From Enchytraeus crypticus (lineage: Eukaryota > Annelida > Clitellata > Enchytraeida > Enchytraeidae), in NCBI GenBank assembly GCA_905160935.1, contig CAJHZI010000183.1, forward strand, positions 315,001-379,000: a stretch of DNA of 64,000 nt, read 5' to 3'. Positions 11,141 to 21,591 of this stretch are shown piece after piece. Within the stretch, counting starts at the first letter, position 1; every line of letters begins with the position of its first letter. Made by a program: the position numbers and the translations under genes. The notes under the pieces are model-generated. The model made no database searches. It was not told the DNA's origin and worked only from the letters and a program-made list of their open reading frames with translations.

Positions 11141-11195
<55 letters not shown>
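10868..11195. repeat. (TA)n tract with ACAC interruptions
   Basis: Long alternating TA sequence broken by ACATG/ACACG and AATAATAT pieces. The Tyr/Ile ORFs across it are artefacts. It lies about 150 bp upstream of the POU gene start. Confidence 0.95.
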
Positions 11196-11346
11196 TACTA
11201 TCCAACTATATTCTAAATTATATTAATAACTATTTCATTTTGTATTCAGCTATATTCTCTCCATATCATATATTTCTAAAGGAATTTTGGTCTTAGCACC
11301 ATTTTTACAAGTTTATAGTTGGGATATTACATTGATTACGTAAAAT

Positions 11347-12483
11347 ATGGATTACTTCAACTGCTCTGTGTATGAATTAAGTGGTGCTGAAATCAGACAG
11401 CAAAGGAATACGGAATTGTCATCAAATACACAGATCTCTCGTAAAGCTACCGAACGTAACGAACCAACTACAGACAAATGTCAAATTTCAACACAACGAT
11501 CTTTGAGTTCTCTACATAAATTTTCCATTCGAAACGACGATGTCAGCAGTTGTGCGACATTGCTTGCTAGAAATCTGCATCATTTAATCATCGATAACAC
11601 CTTTGACAACAGCTCAAGCCAGGAGGTTCAGCATTGCTCCAGCGAGCTCCAAGCGTTTGCCCAAGAATTCAAACAAAGAAGAGTTAAGCTGGGATACACT
11701 CAAGCCGATGTTGGTTTGGCTTTGGGTGGTATGTATGGCAGTGTATTCTCACAGACAACGATCTGTCGTTTTGAAGCTTTACAGCTGAGCGCAAAGAATA
11801 TGAATAAATTAAAGCCGTTATTGGAGAAGTGGTTAGGCGAAGCTGACGTGAACAGCAATGTTAATAATTGTATGTTGGGTAACATGAGCTCAAGCTTTGG
11901 ACGAAAAAGAAAACGAACAAGTATTGATGTTTCAGTAAAGAAAACGTTGGAATCCTATTTCCACATACATGACAGACCAAGTACTATTGATCTGGCAAGA
12001 TTGGCAGAGGAATTGCGAATGGAAAAGGAAGTAATACGAGTGTGGTTCTGCAACCGACGCCAAAAGAAAAAGAAAACGACATCGCGTGGTAGCGATGAAG
12101 ATTTTGAACAGAAAGTTCCATCAGGAAAAGCTGATGTCCCTCCTGAGGTCAGACGAGATTTTGAAGAGCAAATTGATCGCGAATTCCTTCGTCTGGAAGA
12201 CACTTCCTTCGCTGGATCTTCCTCCGAACTGATGGAACTCCCTCCTTCCGCAGACGAGCTTTCTCCATCCTTGACATCACTTGATCACGTGATAGAAGCC
12301 ACACTAATGGCGGAGATCGATCCTGTGATTTTTCCAGAAGTCAACATGCCTTATGTAGACAGATCGATGTATTCTGGCAATACGATTGATAAATCGACCG
12401 TAAGCTGTGAGGGGAAGATTTGTAGATATCCATCAATCGAGTCGTTACTACTCAATAATGTTAGGAACCGATGTTTGTTTTGA
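11347..12483 (+). CDS. POU-homeodomain transcription factor, class III-like
   Basis: A single uninterrupted frame encodes 378 residues. The POU-specific domain spans about residues 98-167, with the class III hallmark [15 protein letters not shown] and [15 protein letters not shown] short 17-residue linker follows, then a homeodomain at about 185-244 beginning [14 protein letters not shown] and ending [13 protein letters not shown]. It carries the POU-type Cys (WFCNRR) that sets DNA-binding specificity. Family knowledge: POU class III factors bind octamer-like sites in the nucleus and act in neural and ectodermal patterning, and many class III genes are intronless. Odd features: the N-terminus lacks the His/Gly/Ala runs common in class III, and [10 protein letters not shown] has Ala where relatives have Phe. 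The acidic 130-residue C-terminus is unrecognised. Class I or IV is less likely given the [13 protein letters not shown] block. The start ATG follows AAAAT, and an in-frame stop lies a little upstream. Confidence 0.92.
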   Translation: MDYFNCSVYELSGAEIRQQRNTELSSNTQISRKATERNEPTTDKCQISTQRSLSSLHKFSIRNDDVSSCATLLARNLHHLIIDNTFDNSSSQEVQHCSSELQAFAQEFKQRRVKLGYTQADVGLALGGMYGSVFSQTTICRFEALQLSAKNMNKLKPLLEKWLGEADVNSNVNNCMLGNMSSSFGRKRKRTSIDVSVKKTLESYFHIHDRPSTIDLARLAEELRMEKEVIRVWFCNRRQKKKKTTSRGSDEDFEQKVPSGKADVPPEVRRDFEEQIDREFLRLEDTSFAGSSSELMELPPSADELSPSLTSLDHVIEATLMAEIDPVIFPEVNMPYVDRSMYSGNTIDKSTVSCEGKICRYPSIESLLLNNVRNRCLF

Positions 12484-12655
12484 TGTTTATTAATTATATG
12501 TTATTAGATTATTAAATTTAAAACATCATTAAATAATTAATATAATTAATATTTATTACTAAAATCGTTTGGCCAAATTGATATATTGATGGGACGCTAG
12601 TCAGATAAGTCGGATGCTAGTCGGATGCCAAAACATCAAATTCCAGCCACATAAG

Positions 12656-12775
12656 AGCTGGTAAAGCTAACTTTAACGTCAGTTTCCTCACTCGAAGGCG
12701 ATGTCAGTGATGGGTGAGCCCAGGATTTGAATGTCGCACATACTGATCCGCGGTCGAATATCTTACCGACATATA
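12656..12775 (-). mobile_element. SINE-1 copy
   Basis: The minus strand reads GTCGGTAAGATATTCGACCG, CGGATCAGTATGTGC, a weakened B box and TGACATCGCCTTCGAGTGAG, ending GTTAGCTTTACCAGCT. It is nearly full length and lies 170 bp downstream of the POU stop codon. Confidence 0.85.
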
Positions 12776-12789
12776 TTGTCTATAGTACC

Positions 12790-13620
12790 GGTATATGAGA
12801 CGCATGAGACGCAGACCTACGTTTAGCGTATTTAAATTCCAAATATTTTCAGTAATAGCAAAGTTTTAATTGAGTTTTCCGTCAATTCAAGCAGTTTTAT
12901 TATTAATGAATACTTCTTAGTTTTATTAAAGTTTAAAATCGTTCTCAAATATGCAATATATTTTAAATGATCTTGAGTTGTTGTTTCTAGACGCTTAATT
13001 TTTATTTCATGAAAATTATGCCAAACAATATTACGGAATGCCATTATCGCAAGTGTGAAGTGCTAGTTAAAATATATTTATTGTCATAAAATAGAGAAAA
13101 GTGTAGGTTCCATGTATGGCTCCATGTATCGCTCTATGTATAGCTCTAGGTATGGCTGCTTTGAAGGTTTTTCCAGGTCGATAAACCGTAGGTAGTAGTG
13201 ATGGACCTCAGTCCGGTGTTTGCGAGGGAAGCATCAATGCAGCTTTGTATAGAATAGAATGCAAATGCAAGTCTGACCACTAAACTATTCAATAAAACTA
13301 AAGTTACTAAACTTGTAATAATTACAAAGAAATTAACTAGTAAAATAAAATAATTCAATCAGAACCAAGAAATTGAAAAATCGGTTGTTTTAACTAAGAT
13401 TTTCCAAATGATTGCTTACTAATTGTGTTTGGGTGGACAGTTTGATAATCTAATTTTTCCAAGACATAGTCATGTCGTCGCTAACTAGACTCTAAATTTG
13501 TATTGATTGTTTCAATTAATGATTGCTTGCTTGCTTTATGCGCCATCTAACGTGCCTTTTTATATACATAAAGAGTTTGTTTGTATGCTTTGTAATAATA
13601 AAAATCAGTAATACTGGTTT
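12790..13620. other. Non-coding stretch, nothing recognised
   Basis: Small minus-strand ORFs here (70 codons each) have low-complexity Leu/Ile/Lys composition and no family resemblance. I do not call them genes. Confidence 0.4.
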
Positions 13621-13624
13621 TTTA

Positions 13625-13860
13625 ATTTTCTAGTTTAATGTAATTTTCTCCATTCTTCTCCATAGCCACATTTTGAACGCTCCAGTTTCCGAATATCCTC
13701 CTTTTAACGTCCAAGTTTCAAGTCCATAGTTTGTTTCCAACAGGAGCGTGGTCCATCCTAAAGTTTTTACACTCTTTATCTTCATGGATATCTTATCCAC
13801 GTACGGCCTATTTCTGTATTGACTCTTCCTTCTTTCCTAGACATTCTCATCTCTTTCGTC
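13625..13860 (-). pseudogene. LINE-E RT C-terminal fragment, decayed
   Basis: The minus-strand frame reads MKIKSVKTLGWTTLLL, GLETWTLKGG and FKMWLWRRMEKI. This is recognisably the LLYGCE..LE.WMWRRMERI block of LINE-E with several changes. Confidence 0.65.
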
Positions 13861-14035
13861 TTGATTTTAATTCTCATTTCAAATTTTAATGCTGTTATGT
13901 TCGTAATGTTCAATCCCATAAAGACAAGATGGAAATAAAGGCTTCGTGATTTGGTCAACTAGTCGATTTATACAATGCACTTATCTTGAATGCAAACTGT
14001 GAATAAGCCTATGAATATGCGTTCGGGTTTCCCCT

Positions 14036-14225
14036 TACCAAAATAACATCATCGTCATCTTCCCTTGAATCCAAGTTTAACTAGGGGGGACGGCATTACT
14101 ACTTTTCTTAGCAATTTCTGGAGCCAATAGGAGTTCACTAACCGAGTGTCCTTTCTGACGTTGGTTTGGATATTGATGCTTTGTCACCTTTTACGACACG
14201 TGCAGTCCAAGGAGAGTCTAATCAG
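14036..14225 (-). mobile_element. SINE-3 copy (LINE-A tail)
   Basis: On the minus strand: TGCACGTGTCGTAAAAGGTG, then TGGCTCCAGAAATTGCTA, then CTAGTTAAACTTGGATTCAA and GATGACGATGATG. The order is the same as in the 43308 and 49690 copies. The last about 45 bp equal the 3' end of LINE-A. Confidence 0.8.
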
Positions 14226-14477
14226 TTGCGACCTATTACTAACACACTAAAGAAATACGAGTACACTATAGCTTAGTAAAATTGTAAAAATATGAGGCTG
14301 CTGTTTAACATGACTCACTATATAGGATTAAGCTGAAGTGATTTCAAGTTATGCCATATCTGGCTGAATAATACAAGAAATTAATTTAATGATAATGATA
14401 ACTGAGCAAATGCGTTGTAGCTTGTTCCAATCTGTCACAAGCTTATACATGTACATGTATGATGTATATGTATTATG

Positions 14478-14682
14478 TAGGCAAGCCGCAGGTCCATGGT
14501 ACATATTCCTACTCGCAGGCTACTTTTAACGCTACAGAAAGAGCACAACATCGATTAACGAGTTAATCCCATCACAAATGGCTATGCCTTATCCTCATCT
14601 TAATGTAGCTTATAGCTTGGGAATAATACAGCTTCTGAGGTGGTTTTCCGTTGCCTGCCTCAGTTCTGTAATGGATTAACTG
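14478..14682 (-). repeat. Repeat-Z copy, near full length
   Basis: About 200 bp match the reverse complement of 42325-42520: CCGCAGGTCCATGGTACATA, GATTAACGAGTTAATCCC, GGCTATGCCTTATCC, AATGTAGCTTATAGCTTGG and TTTTCCGTTGCC. No ORF is present. I do not recognise the class (SINE or MITE). Confidence 0.8.
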
Positions 14683-15149
14683 CCGTGTGTTGTGCGTGTG
14701 CGTGTGTATGTTTGTGTGTGTGGTGTATTATGTTTTACTATTTTAACTAGTAGTTTGTAATTAGAAGTTCTATCATCCAAGGACACCCTACAGAATGTAC
14801 TCCTAGACTTGCTACTGCTAGCAGGTCATGGCTGTCCATCACTGCTATTTATTGATGTCGGGACCTCTCGGTCTAGCTCTCCCACGAGTCCGAGAGCCAC
14901 ATTCGTTACACTAGACTGTGACTGTTGTAAGGTTCACTGAACCCACATGGAGCTCTTCTTTCTATGCTCCTTCTATCCACTATTGACTCGCTAATAATTT
15001 GTAAATTTTGTAGGGTTGATGAAAATCTACAGTAAACACTATTTACGCCACATGTGTAAATAACCCAAAAATCGTTTTGGTTAAATCGTTAGCCAAAAAC
15101 TATAAATTAATCAGAAAATGTATTTGTAAAGCTGTGCTTTGTGTATAAT

Positions 15150-15194
15150 GCATCAATAGCGATGACCTGCCACTTGGCAGAAAATTAGAGAGAG

Positions 15195-15235
<41 letters not shown>

Positions 15236-15245
15236 AAGAAAGAAA
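15150..15245. repeat. Repeat-Z end plus (GA)n microsatellite
   Basis: GACCTGCCACTTGGCAGAAAA leads into (GA)n and then (GAAA)n. The same junction of CTTGGCAG with GA repeats is seen at 42520-42578 and, inverted, at 33645-33700. The microsatellite therefore seems to be part of the repeat. Confidence 0.7.
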
Positions 15246-15261
15246 AAGTAAAAGTAAAAAG

Positions 15262-15470
15262 TAAATGATCACGCAATATAGTGGAATGACCAACTATGTT
15301 GATATATGTATCTGTTTTAATACCAAATGTTTAAACCGATTTAGGTAATTTAATTCATTATCCCTGTAACCATTCCAATGAATGTCGGAGATTTTAATCT
15401 CTGATCAGCCCGGCTGGGAATCGAACCCACGGGAGTTTAATTCTCCTTAGGATCTCTCTTATAAAACCTG
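15262..15470 (-). mobile_element. SINE-2 copy (tRNA-like)
   Basis: The minus strand has the B-box-like GGGTTCGATTCCCAGCC, then TCCGACATTCATTGGAATGG, GGTATTAAAACAG and ATCAACATAGTTGGTCATTC. The same order occurs at 46540-46690 on the plus strand with moderate divergence. Confidence 0.8.
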
Positions 15471-15825
15471 ATACTTTTACCTTATTATGTTCCATTATTA
15501 TAATATTCAATAAAAAGAGAAAGAGTACGAATGATAGAGAAAGAGAAAGAGATAGAGAGAGATATAGAAGTGTTTACTGCAGCTAGAGTAATAAATTACT
15601 AACACTGGAAATTATATGGATGAATAAAAAATTTCAACTTTAGAAAATTGAAGACATAAGCCTATTTAAAAAATTACACACTGAAAGAAGCAATGCTATT
15701 TTCAATACAAATAAAGTACATAGAGGGAATCGAAAGAATAGTAGAACACGCGGAGAAAGAATTAGCTAGATGTCTGAAATAAGATTCCAAAACAAATTAA
15801 ACCAAACAGTTCAAAGGTAACAGAT

Positions 15826-15990
15826 GATCAGTGGCCGCGATCCTGGGGGGGGGGGCAGAGGGGGCGATCGCCCCCAATAATTTATTCCGGGGGCGAACTT
15901 ATCATTTTGCCCCCGAATAATTATTCATCTTATAAATTTCGCCCCCCCTATAATTTGACAGTGAGCCAGCGGCGGTTCTGAGGGGTGGTT
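15826..15990. mobile_element. G-rich terminal-repeat element (hAT-like MITE candidate)
   Basis: Begins CAGTGGCCGCGATCCTGGGG, a form like the CAGTGGCGGATCC ends of some hAT-type non-autonomous elements. It contains the palindrome GGGGGCGATCGCCCCC and repeated GGGGGCGAA/TTCGCCCCCC blocks alternating with AT-rich spacers. A related block is at 17585-17710. Target-site duplication not established. Confidence 0.45.
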
Positions 15991-15999
15991 GTATATAGA

Positions 16000-17215
16000 C
16001 CTATATAATGCATATTCTTCGACCTTAACTTGAAGTCTACATTAGGTCGCCTTCAAAGTGTGTGATAAGACAATGAACACCATTTATTAACACGTAATTA
16101 ATGGCGCTCGCTATCTGGCTGAGAGAAGATGAGTCGGTAGATGTTCGTTCTACTTTTCATTCAGTTTTGGGCTTCATTTGAATGCACCAGAGTCGCTAGA
16201 TTGTTCAATAATGTTTTAGAAATACAGCTATCATTTTCTTTATTTCTAGCATATAGGCCTAAAGTACGCAATGCCAATAAATATATAGATGTAATTCCTA
16301 TATACAGTAGGCTATTTAATGAAGGTTTCGTTCAGTTTATGTTCGTTTTATGTCATGATTTGGGAAAATTGCAAATGTTTTAATACAAATTTAAGTCATT
16401 TAAGTTTACAAATTTCTACGTTAATTGTTTTAGCTATTTATTTAGTATCATTTAAAAAACATCATAATTTGATGTGGCCCGGGACAGCATGCTCTCGTGA
16501 TTTTTATGCTTATTTAGACAGATGTGATGATGATGAAGATGATAAATGGAAAAGATGATACTGGAAAAGATTTATTAATGACAAATTCCAAAAAGAAAAA
16601 TAATCAACTATATTTATTATAAGATGCTCAGAAAATGCACCGGTTTCATTACTATAATTTCAAAAAATTCCTCCTTCGGGGAAGAGGTTTAATAGCGCCT
16701 TCCCCGAAAAAAGGCCTCATACGTGCTCCCTTAAATTTCACATATCCAGAAGAATTGATAATTTGGACATAAATAAAATAATCCGAGAGTTTATTTCTAA
16801 CAATGAAATTAGGAGCAATACGTTTTCAGTTGATGATAAGTTTTGAGTAATGATTTCTCTTCAATAGCTGAATAACCATTATAAATCGTCGATAATCCTA
16901 TTTTATCATGGATTTAGGCATCAAGGTCAACTGATGATTACAGATCAATGATCAATTGATCATAGTGTAGTAAAATAATCGTGTAATTTAAAGAAAATTA
17001 TTTCGTAATGTCAGTCTTTCAGACATATTAATGGAACATTCATGGATAATTAAAATGTAAAGAAATAGAAGTAATAGGCCTATAACTGATAGAATTATGC
17101 AAACATCTTAGCTTGGTTGTGTAAAGTAGAGAGTTTAATTCTATTAAAATAAAAGTGCATGAAAATTCATAAATATTATTCAACCATCAAACTACCATGT
17201 AATTATTACTTACTA
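16000..17215. other. Non-coding stretch, nothing recognised
   Basis: Two overlapping plus-strand ORFs (16141-16558) are AT-driven, with no domain, and end in an Asp-rich GATGAT run. I do not support them as genes. Confidence 0.4.
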
Positions 17216-17222
17216 ATAACGA

Positions 17223-17309
17223 ACGTTAAACCTTTATTATTATTATTATTATTATTAATACATTGTATTATTATATATAATAATAATAATAATAATAAAG
17301 GTTTAACGT
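17223..17309. repeat. Inverted LINE-C tails forming a hairpin
   Basis: ACGTTAAACC plus (TTA)n at the left is mirrored by (TAA)n plus GGTTTAACGT at the right, with about 22 nt between the arms. The right arm is the genuine 3' end of the minus-strand LINE-C fragment; the left arm is an inverted copy of its last bases. Confidence 0.85.
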
Positions 17310-17560
17310 CCGTTTCCTCATCCAGGGATGATGTCAGGGACGTCCCCAACAGCATACATCACTACAGATCAATTCACTCAGACCAATCAGCGAAAGAAAT
17401 GTGCTGAGGAGGAGTAAGGTCCTAAACAAAAGCCAGTCCGGTGATCAAAAAATGGTCAAGGTAGATTGATTATGTCTATGGTGGGAAAAGGTAAGTTTTA
17501 AGCTTACTAGAGAATGTTGAAAGAGAAGAGCACGAGCGAAGATTAGCAAGTAAAGATATA
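17281..17560 (-). pseudogene. LINE-C 3' end fragment
   Basis: The minus strand matches 57100-57385 over about 280 bp: the C-terminal coding tail (in the wrong frame it reads SLKLTFSHHRHNQSTLTIF), the CAGTCCGGTGATC-region 3' UTR, CCTGACATCATCCCTGGATG and the GACGTTAAACC plus ATT tail. A strongly 5'-truncated insertion. Confidence 0.88.
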
Positions 17561-17584
17561 TTACATATGTATCATATTTAAAAT

Positions 17585-17710
17585 TGCCTCGCCCCCCCCC
17601 CCAAATAATATTTATGGAGGGCGAAAGTATCCTTTCGCCCCCCAATAATGACAAACAAGTTGGATTTTTTTAGTTCGCCCCCCAATCCTGAAACCAGATC
17701 CCTACCCTTG
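17585..17710. mobile_element. G-rich element related to 15826-15990
   Basis: Has GCCCCCCCCCC, then GGAGGGCGAAAG, TTTCGCCCCCCAATAATGA and GTTCGCCCCCCAATCCTGA. The alternating CG-rich blocks and AATAAT spacers mirror the 15826 element in inverse orientation. It directly abuts the LINE-C fragment. Confidence 0.4.
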
Positions 17711-17888
17711 CAGATGATGATATGAGGGCATGATAGTAGCAGCTGTTCATTTTTAAAAATAGAATATATTAAATTAATATTTTTTCTGCAGGAAGACTGG
17801 TTCAAAATATAGGCCTAGGATATATCTCGTTCTTTACGTTCTTTATCCAGCTAGGTTTTTATGTTCCTCTAGACCAACCGTACATTTG

Positions 17889-17978
17889 GCCCGGGGCTTC
17901 CCATGCCCGAGGCTTCCCATGCCCGGGGCTTCCCATGCCCGGGGCTCCCCTGCCCGGGCCTCCCCTGCCCGGGTCTGC
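17889..17978. repeat. 17-bp GC-rich minisatellite
   Basis: About five units of GCCCGGGGCTTCCCATG with a shortened form (CCCCTGCCCGG) at the right end. Confidence 0.9.
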
Positions 17979-18039
17979 AAAGAATTTAATTTTATCATAG
18001 ATTTGTATTCATTATTCAAGAGTAGAACACACAATTAAA

Positions 18040-19725
18040 TCTCTGCTCCTTGACTAAACGAAATTATTTTTTACATTTGTAACTTAAAATAATTGTACAT
18101 TTTTCTTGAGGATTCTTTCGTACCGCTTAGTTAGTTGTATATTTTCTAATCAGCTCTATGGTGTATGGGACGACTGCTCGTAGGCCTGGTAATTGTGTTG
18201 GCGAAATTTTCCATCATTAAATGCAATGTTCAAGAGAAATTTGTAAAGAGACGAGTCATCTGTCTATAGATACCCATAGGTATTGATTTTCGTTTGACAT
18301 AATTAAATACAAAAGAACAATTATTGAGTTGTCACTAACTCTGACTCAAACTCTAACTTTAACTCTGCGAATTAAGAACGTTTGTAGTTAGGCCTACTGT
18401 TATTGTGACAACTGACAAGATAAACAAATAAGAAAGTTGGAAGTTAAATAAAACTTTGCGTAACTTCATCGTATTTTCAGCATCATAAAAAGTAGATTGT
18501 CATGACCAAAACACAAGCGACTAGACGACTTCAACAGTTGAGGTATTTGAATAATTAGTGGACTGAACCACATATAGTTAAGCAGGTTCCCTTTGCCACA
18601 TCCAGCTCTTCTATGTTAGTCGGCTGCTCAGATACATGCGCTGTTTCAATCGATCAATGTTTGACTTTGATTAGAGCAACAAATCTTTCATTTATCATGT
18701 TCAGCAAGCAACCGTCAGGATTTTATATGTAACGTATCAAATAAGATGTAAACAACTAGAGGAACAGTGCTTGAGGTGCACTGGTTAAGCGTTATTGGCA
18801 GCGGTTTAAGAGACAATCTGTTCAAAAATAAACTCGCCCGTACTTGAAAAGCATTAAGCTTAAAAATACGCTTTAAACGTGGGAAATTTACTAAATGATC
18901 TGGTAACTTCTATTTGTGACTTATTAGTAGCCTAATTAAAATGAGTAACTGTGAATCTAACAAGGAATCCTACCTGATATTCAACTTAACTTTCGATTAA
19001 TTATCTACAAATTATATCATATACATGATATACGTGTCGAAATAAAAAAGGGTAGGTAAGCATTTTAAGAGCCTTTTTGGCATCTAAAACATTTCACTCA
19101 AAAACAGAAACAAAACAAACATTTGCTAAAGGATAAAATTCTAAATCGGTTTAATTCATAGTCTCCAAATCAAGTTCCGTTCCAACTTTGAAAATACATT
19201 GTGCTCATGACGGTTTGGTACGAACACATTCAGTTGTCTGCATATTTAAATTTATTTCCCTTCTTGGCGGCACTCTGAAATGAAAACAAATTTCTAACAG
19301 TTTTATCCGCATAGGCCTAAATTTTTAAGTGTTACGGACAATTATGGGCCCCTGGCCCTGGGGCTTAAGATACTTACAGTATAGGCTACCATGAAATCAT
19401 GTTTGCGGTTTGCCTTATCATTTGATAAAATATTGTATAATGGTTTTAAGCCGATGCATTGATAACAAATAACTTATTAACAATTTTACCTGGTCACAAT
19501 TTGCAATACATTTAAAGCACTAAAGTTACTTAACATGCTTTAAGAAAGAATAGCAGACAATTTCACCATATTGTTAAAAGATACATGTATAACGTTTGCC
19601 AATTCAGCAGATATCGCGCTAATTTCATCTCAAACGACTGGCTGAAATGAGTTTTGTTTTTCCAATGAAAGTCTAACTAATCCAACCAACCAGCAAAATC
19701 AGCGTCGTACACTGTGCATGTACAT
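18040..19725. other. Non-coding stretch, nothing recognised
   Basis: No ORF of note. It contains two TAGGCCTA sites (about 18388 and 19311) and scattered ACATGTA palindromes. Confidence 0.4.
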
Positions 19726-19755
19726 GTACGTTAAAGCTAAGGGCAAGTTTAATGT

Positions 19756-19796
19756 AGTTTCCTACCCCAATAGAGACTCTATTGGGGTAGGAAACT
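19756..19796. repeat. Perfect 20-bp palindrome, 1-nt loop
   Basis: AGTTTCCTACCCCAATAGAG, one A, then its exact reverse complement. It lies inside a SINE-1 copy. Confidence 0.95.
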
Positions 19797-19802
19797 CACC
19801 AT

Positions 19803-19835
19803 GTCACTGACACTCTATTATAGAGTGTCAGTGAC
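19803..19835. repeat. Perfect 16-bp palindrome, 1-nt loop
   Basis: GTCACTGACACTCTAT, one T, then its exact reverse complement. Only 6 nt separate it from the preceding 41-nt palindrome. Confidence 0.95.
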
Positions 19836-20348
19836 GGGGAGAGCACTGGGTTTGAACCTGCACCTACTGATCCGCTGTCGAACAATTTGCCAACATGCCA
19901 CCGGCTCAACCCGGATTAACCGTATCTCTCTCAGTATATTGTCGATTGCCAGGTCCACGGCGCAAACATTTACACGTATAGCTCCTCCACAAATTTCTAT
20001 CCACTATACAAATAAAGCAAATACGGCTGGGTGATAGTCACATTCAATTATTGCGACGTGGAGGTTACTCTATTTAGTGGATGGAATATTGTTACATCAG
20101 CTGCATGTCGTCTTTTAAGTTTTATTTTGGCAACTTCTTGTTACATTATTTGACTGCGTCGAAAAACAATTTGTTCGATGCTGCTGGGTATAGTTAATCT
20201 ATGCTAATCACAGTTGTTGGGTACTGCCACAAATATATAATGAATTCTAAATACGGCTGTCCGGTGTTGCCACAAATGATTAAATTGGTAAATCAATTCC
20301 AAAGGCAGTTGTTCGGAGCTGCTACAAATAGGTAATCAATCCTGTGCT

Positions 20349-20420
20349 CGACCGTCACTGACATCGCTTTCGAGTGAGGAAACTGACATTAACATTAGCT
20401 TTACCAGCTTTACCAGCTAT
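20349..20420 (+). mobile_element. SINE-1 3' part
   Basis: ACCGTCACTGACATCGCTTT, CGAGTGAGGAAACTGACATT and AACATTAGCTTTACCAGCTT are the family's 3' half; the tRNA-like part is missing. Confidence 0.8.
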
Positions 20421-20789
20421 AAAGCATAGTAGTATATTAGTTTTCTTCCGAACAGCAAGTTATGGTTTCACGGAACTACATAGCTTGAAGTGAAGAAGAC
20501 TAATTAAATGTATAGGCCTACTGATTACAGTAATCCTGAATATTAATTAATCAGGAAGTCCCTCCATGCCTTCATGTAAGTGCTTCCTTTCCTTCGACTG
20601 ACCCTACTATGTACAAAATATCTGTATACCAACTTTTGATGTACCAATTTCAAATCTACTGTACGCTTTTTTGTATGCCCCTTCAAATGCCTAAATTTAC
20701 ATATTTAACTACCTTGTGTCCTAGTCTATATTTCTGAAAAGCCATGAAGTTCTACAGAGTTCTTTTATTTATATTTTTCTTTTTGTGTG

Positions 20790-20925
20790 TTTCTCCATAT
20801 TTCATAGACTAGAAAAATCTCAATATTTCATAGACTAGAAAAATCTCCATATTTCATAGACTAGAAAAATCTCCATATTTCATAGACTAAAAAATATCCA
20901 TATTTCATAGACTACAAAAATCAAT
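20790..20925. repeat. 26-bp minisatellite, about 5 copies
   Basis: The unit is CTCCATATTTCATAGACTAG plus AAAAAT. It lies about 440 bp upstream of the putative first MAP7-like exon. Confidence 0.92.
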
Positions 20926-21360
20926 AATAAGCGGAGTTTAAACTATAAATAAGCTACATTCTGCTGATAATAAAACTGTAGTTTAGTAGTTTAAAGAATT
21001 TTTGAATCGACGAATTTCATGAAAATTAATATTTTAAATCAATTTAAAATACCATTAACGAACGCTAAAGGTCTTCATTATATAATAACTTGAATCTGTG
21101 TCGACTTTACTGGTCCATAGTCACGTGTCTGATTAACGACTCGTCTTCACGGACTCAAGTCAGCCCGGCAGATGATGATCAACAGTGCAATGGATTAACA
21201 CGTTTTAGACAGAATAAAAGCAGTTCAGCGGCAGATTTTGCGCCTTAAATAGATTCAGTGGAAAATTGAACTATTCGACGCTTTTTAAAGAAACAAACCT
21301 GCACCAATATCAACTCATCCATTCGATACGATTCAATATTGTCGAGAAAAACTGAGAAAG

Positions 21361-21591
21361 ATGACAGACGTGGCTTTCGAAAAAGAAATGTTATCTAATA
21401 CTAATGGCTCTGAATCAAAAGAGCAAAGCAAAAACATTTTACAGGACAGAAGTCCGGTGGATATAGAAAATGACTTTCGACCAATTTTGGAGAATACTAC
21501 TGATAGGGCAGAATCATCGCTGAAGATAGAATCGGTGGTTTTGACTGAGAACTCTGATAAAAATGAGAAACCATCAGATGATAAGCTACAG
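21361..21591 (+). CDS. Possible first coding exon of the MAP7-like gene
   Basis: The ATG at 21361 opens a hydrophilic, acidic Ser/Asn/Glu-rich frame (starts MTDVAFEKEMLSN) ending at a good donor CAGG|GTAGGT. Composition resembles the flexible N-terminus of MAP7 proteins but shows no motif. The phase mismatch with the next exon leaves this tentative; it could belong to a different transcript. Confidence 0.5.

Larger units (their letters stand above)
19732..19912 (-). mobile_element. SINE-1 copy with internal fold-back duplications
   Basis: The minus strand contains GTTGAGCCGGTGGCATG, GACAGCGGATCAGTAGGTGC, the B-box-like GGTTCAAACCC and CCCGTCACTGACA. Where the 3' third should be, two back-to-back palindromes interrupt it (19756-19796 and 19803-19835). 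It belongs to the same subfamily as the 6868 copy. Confidence 0.75.

Noticed and set aside
11955..12203. Minus-strand ORF within the POU gene
   Set aside because: Antisense shadow of the homeodomain-coding region.
16141..16558. Two overlapping plus-strand ORFs of about 80 codons
   Set aside because: No domain, no splice context and AT-driven composition; the Asp-rich end is a GATGAT run.
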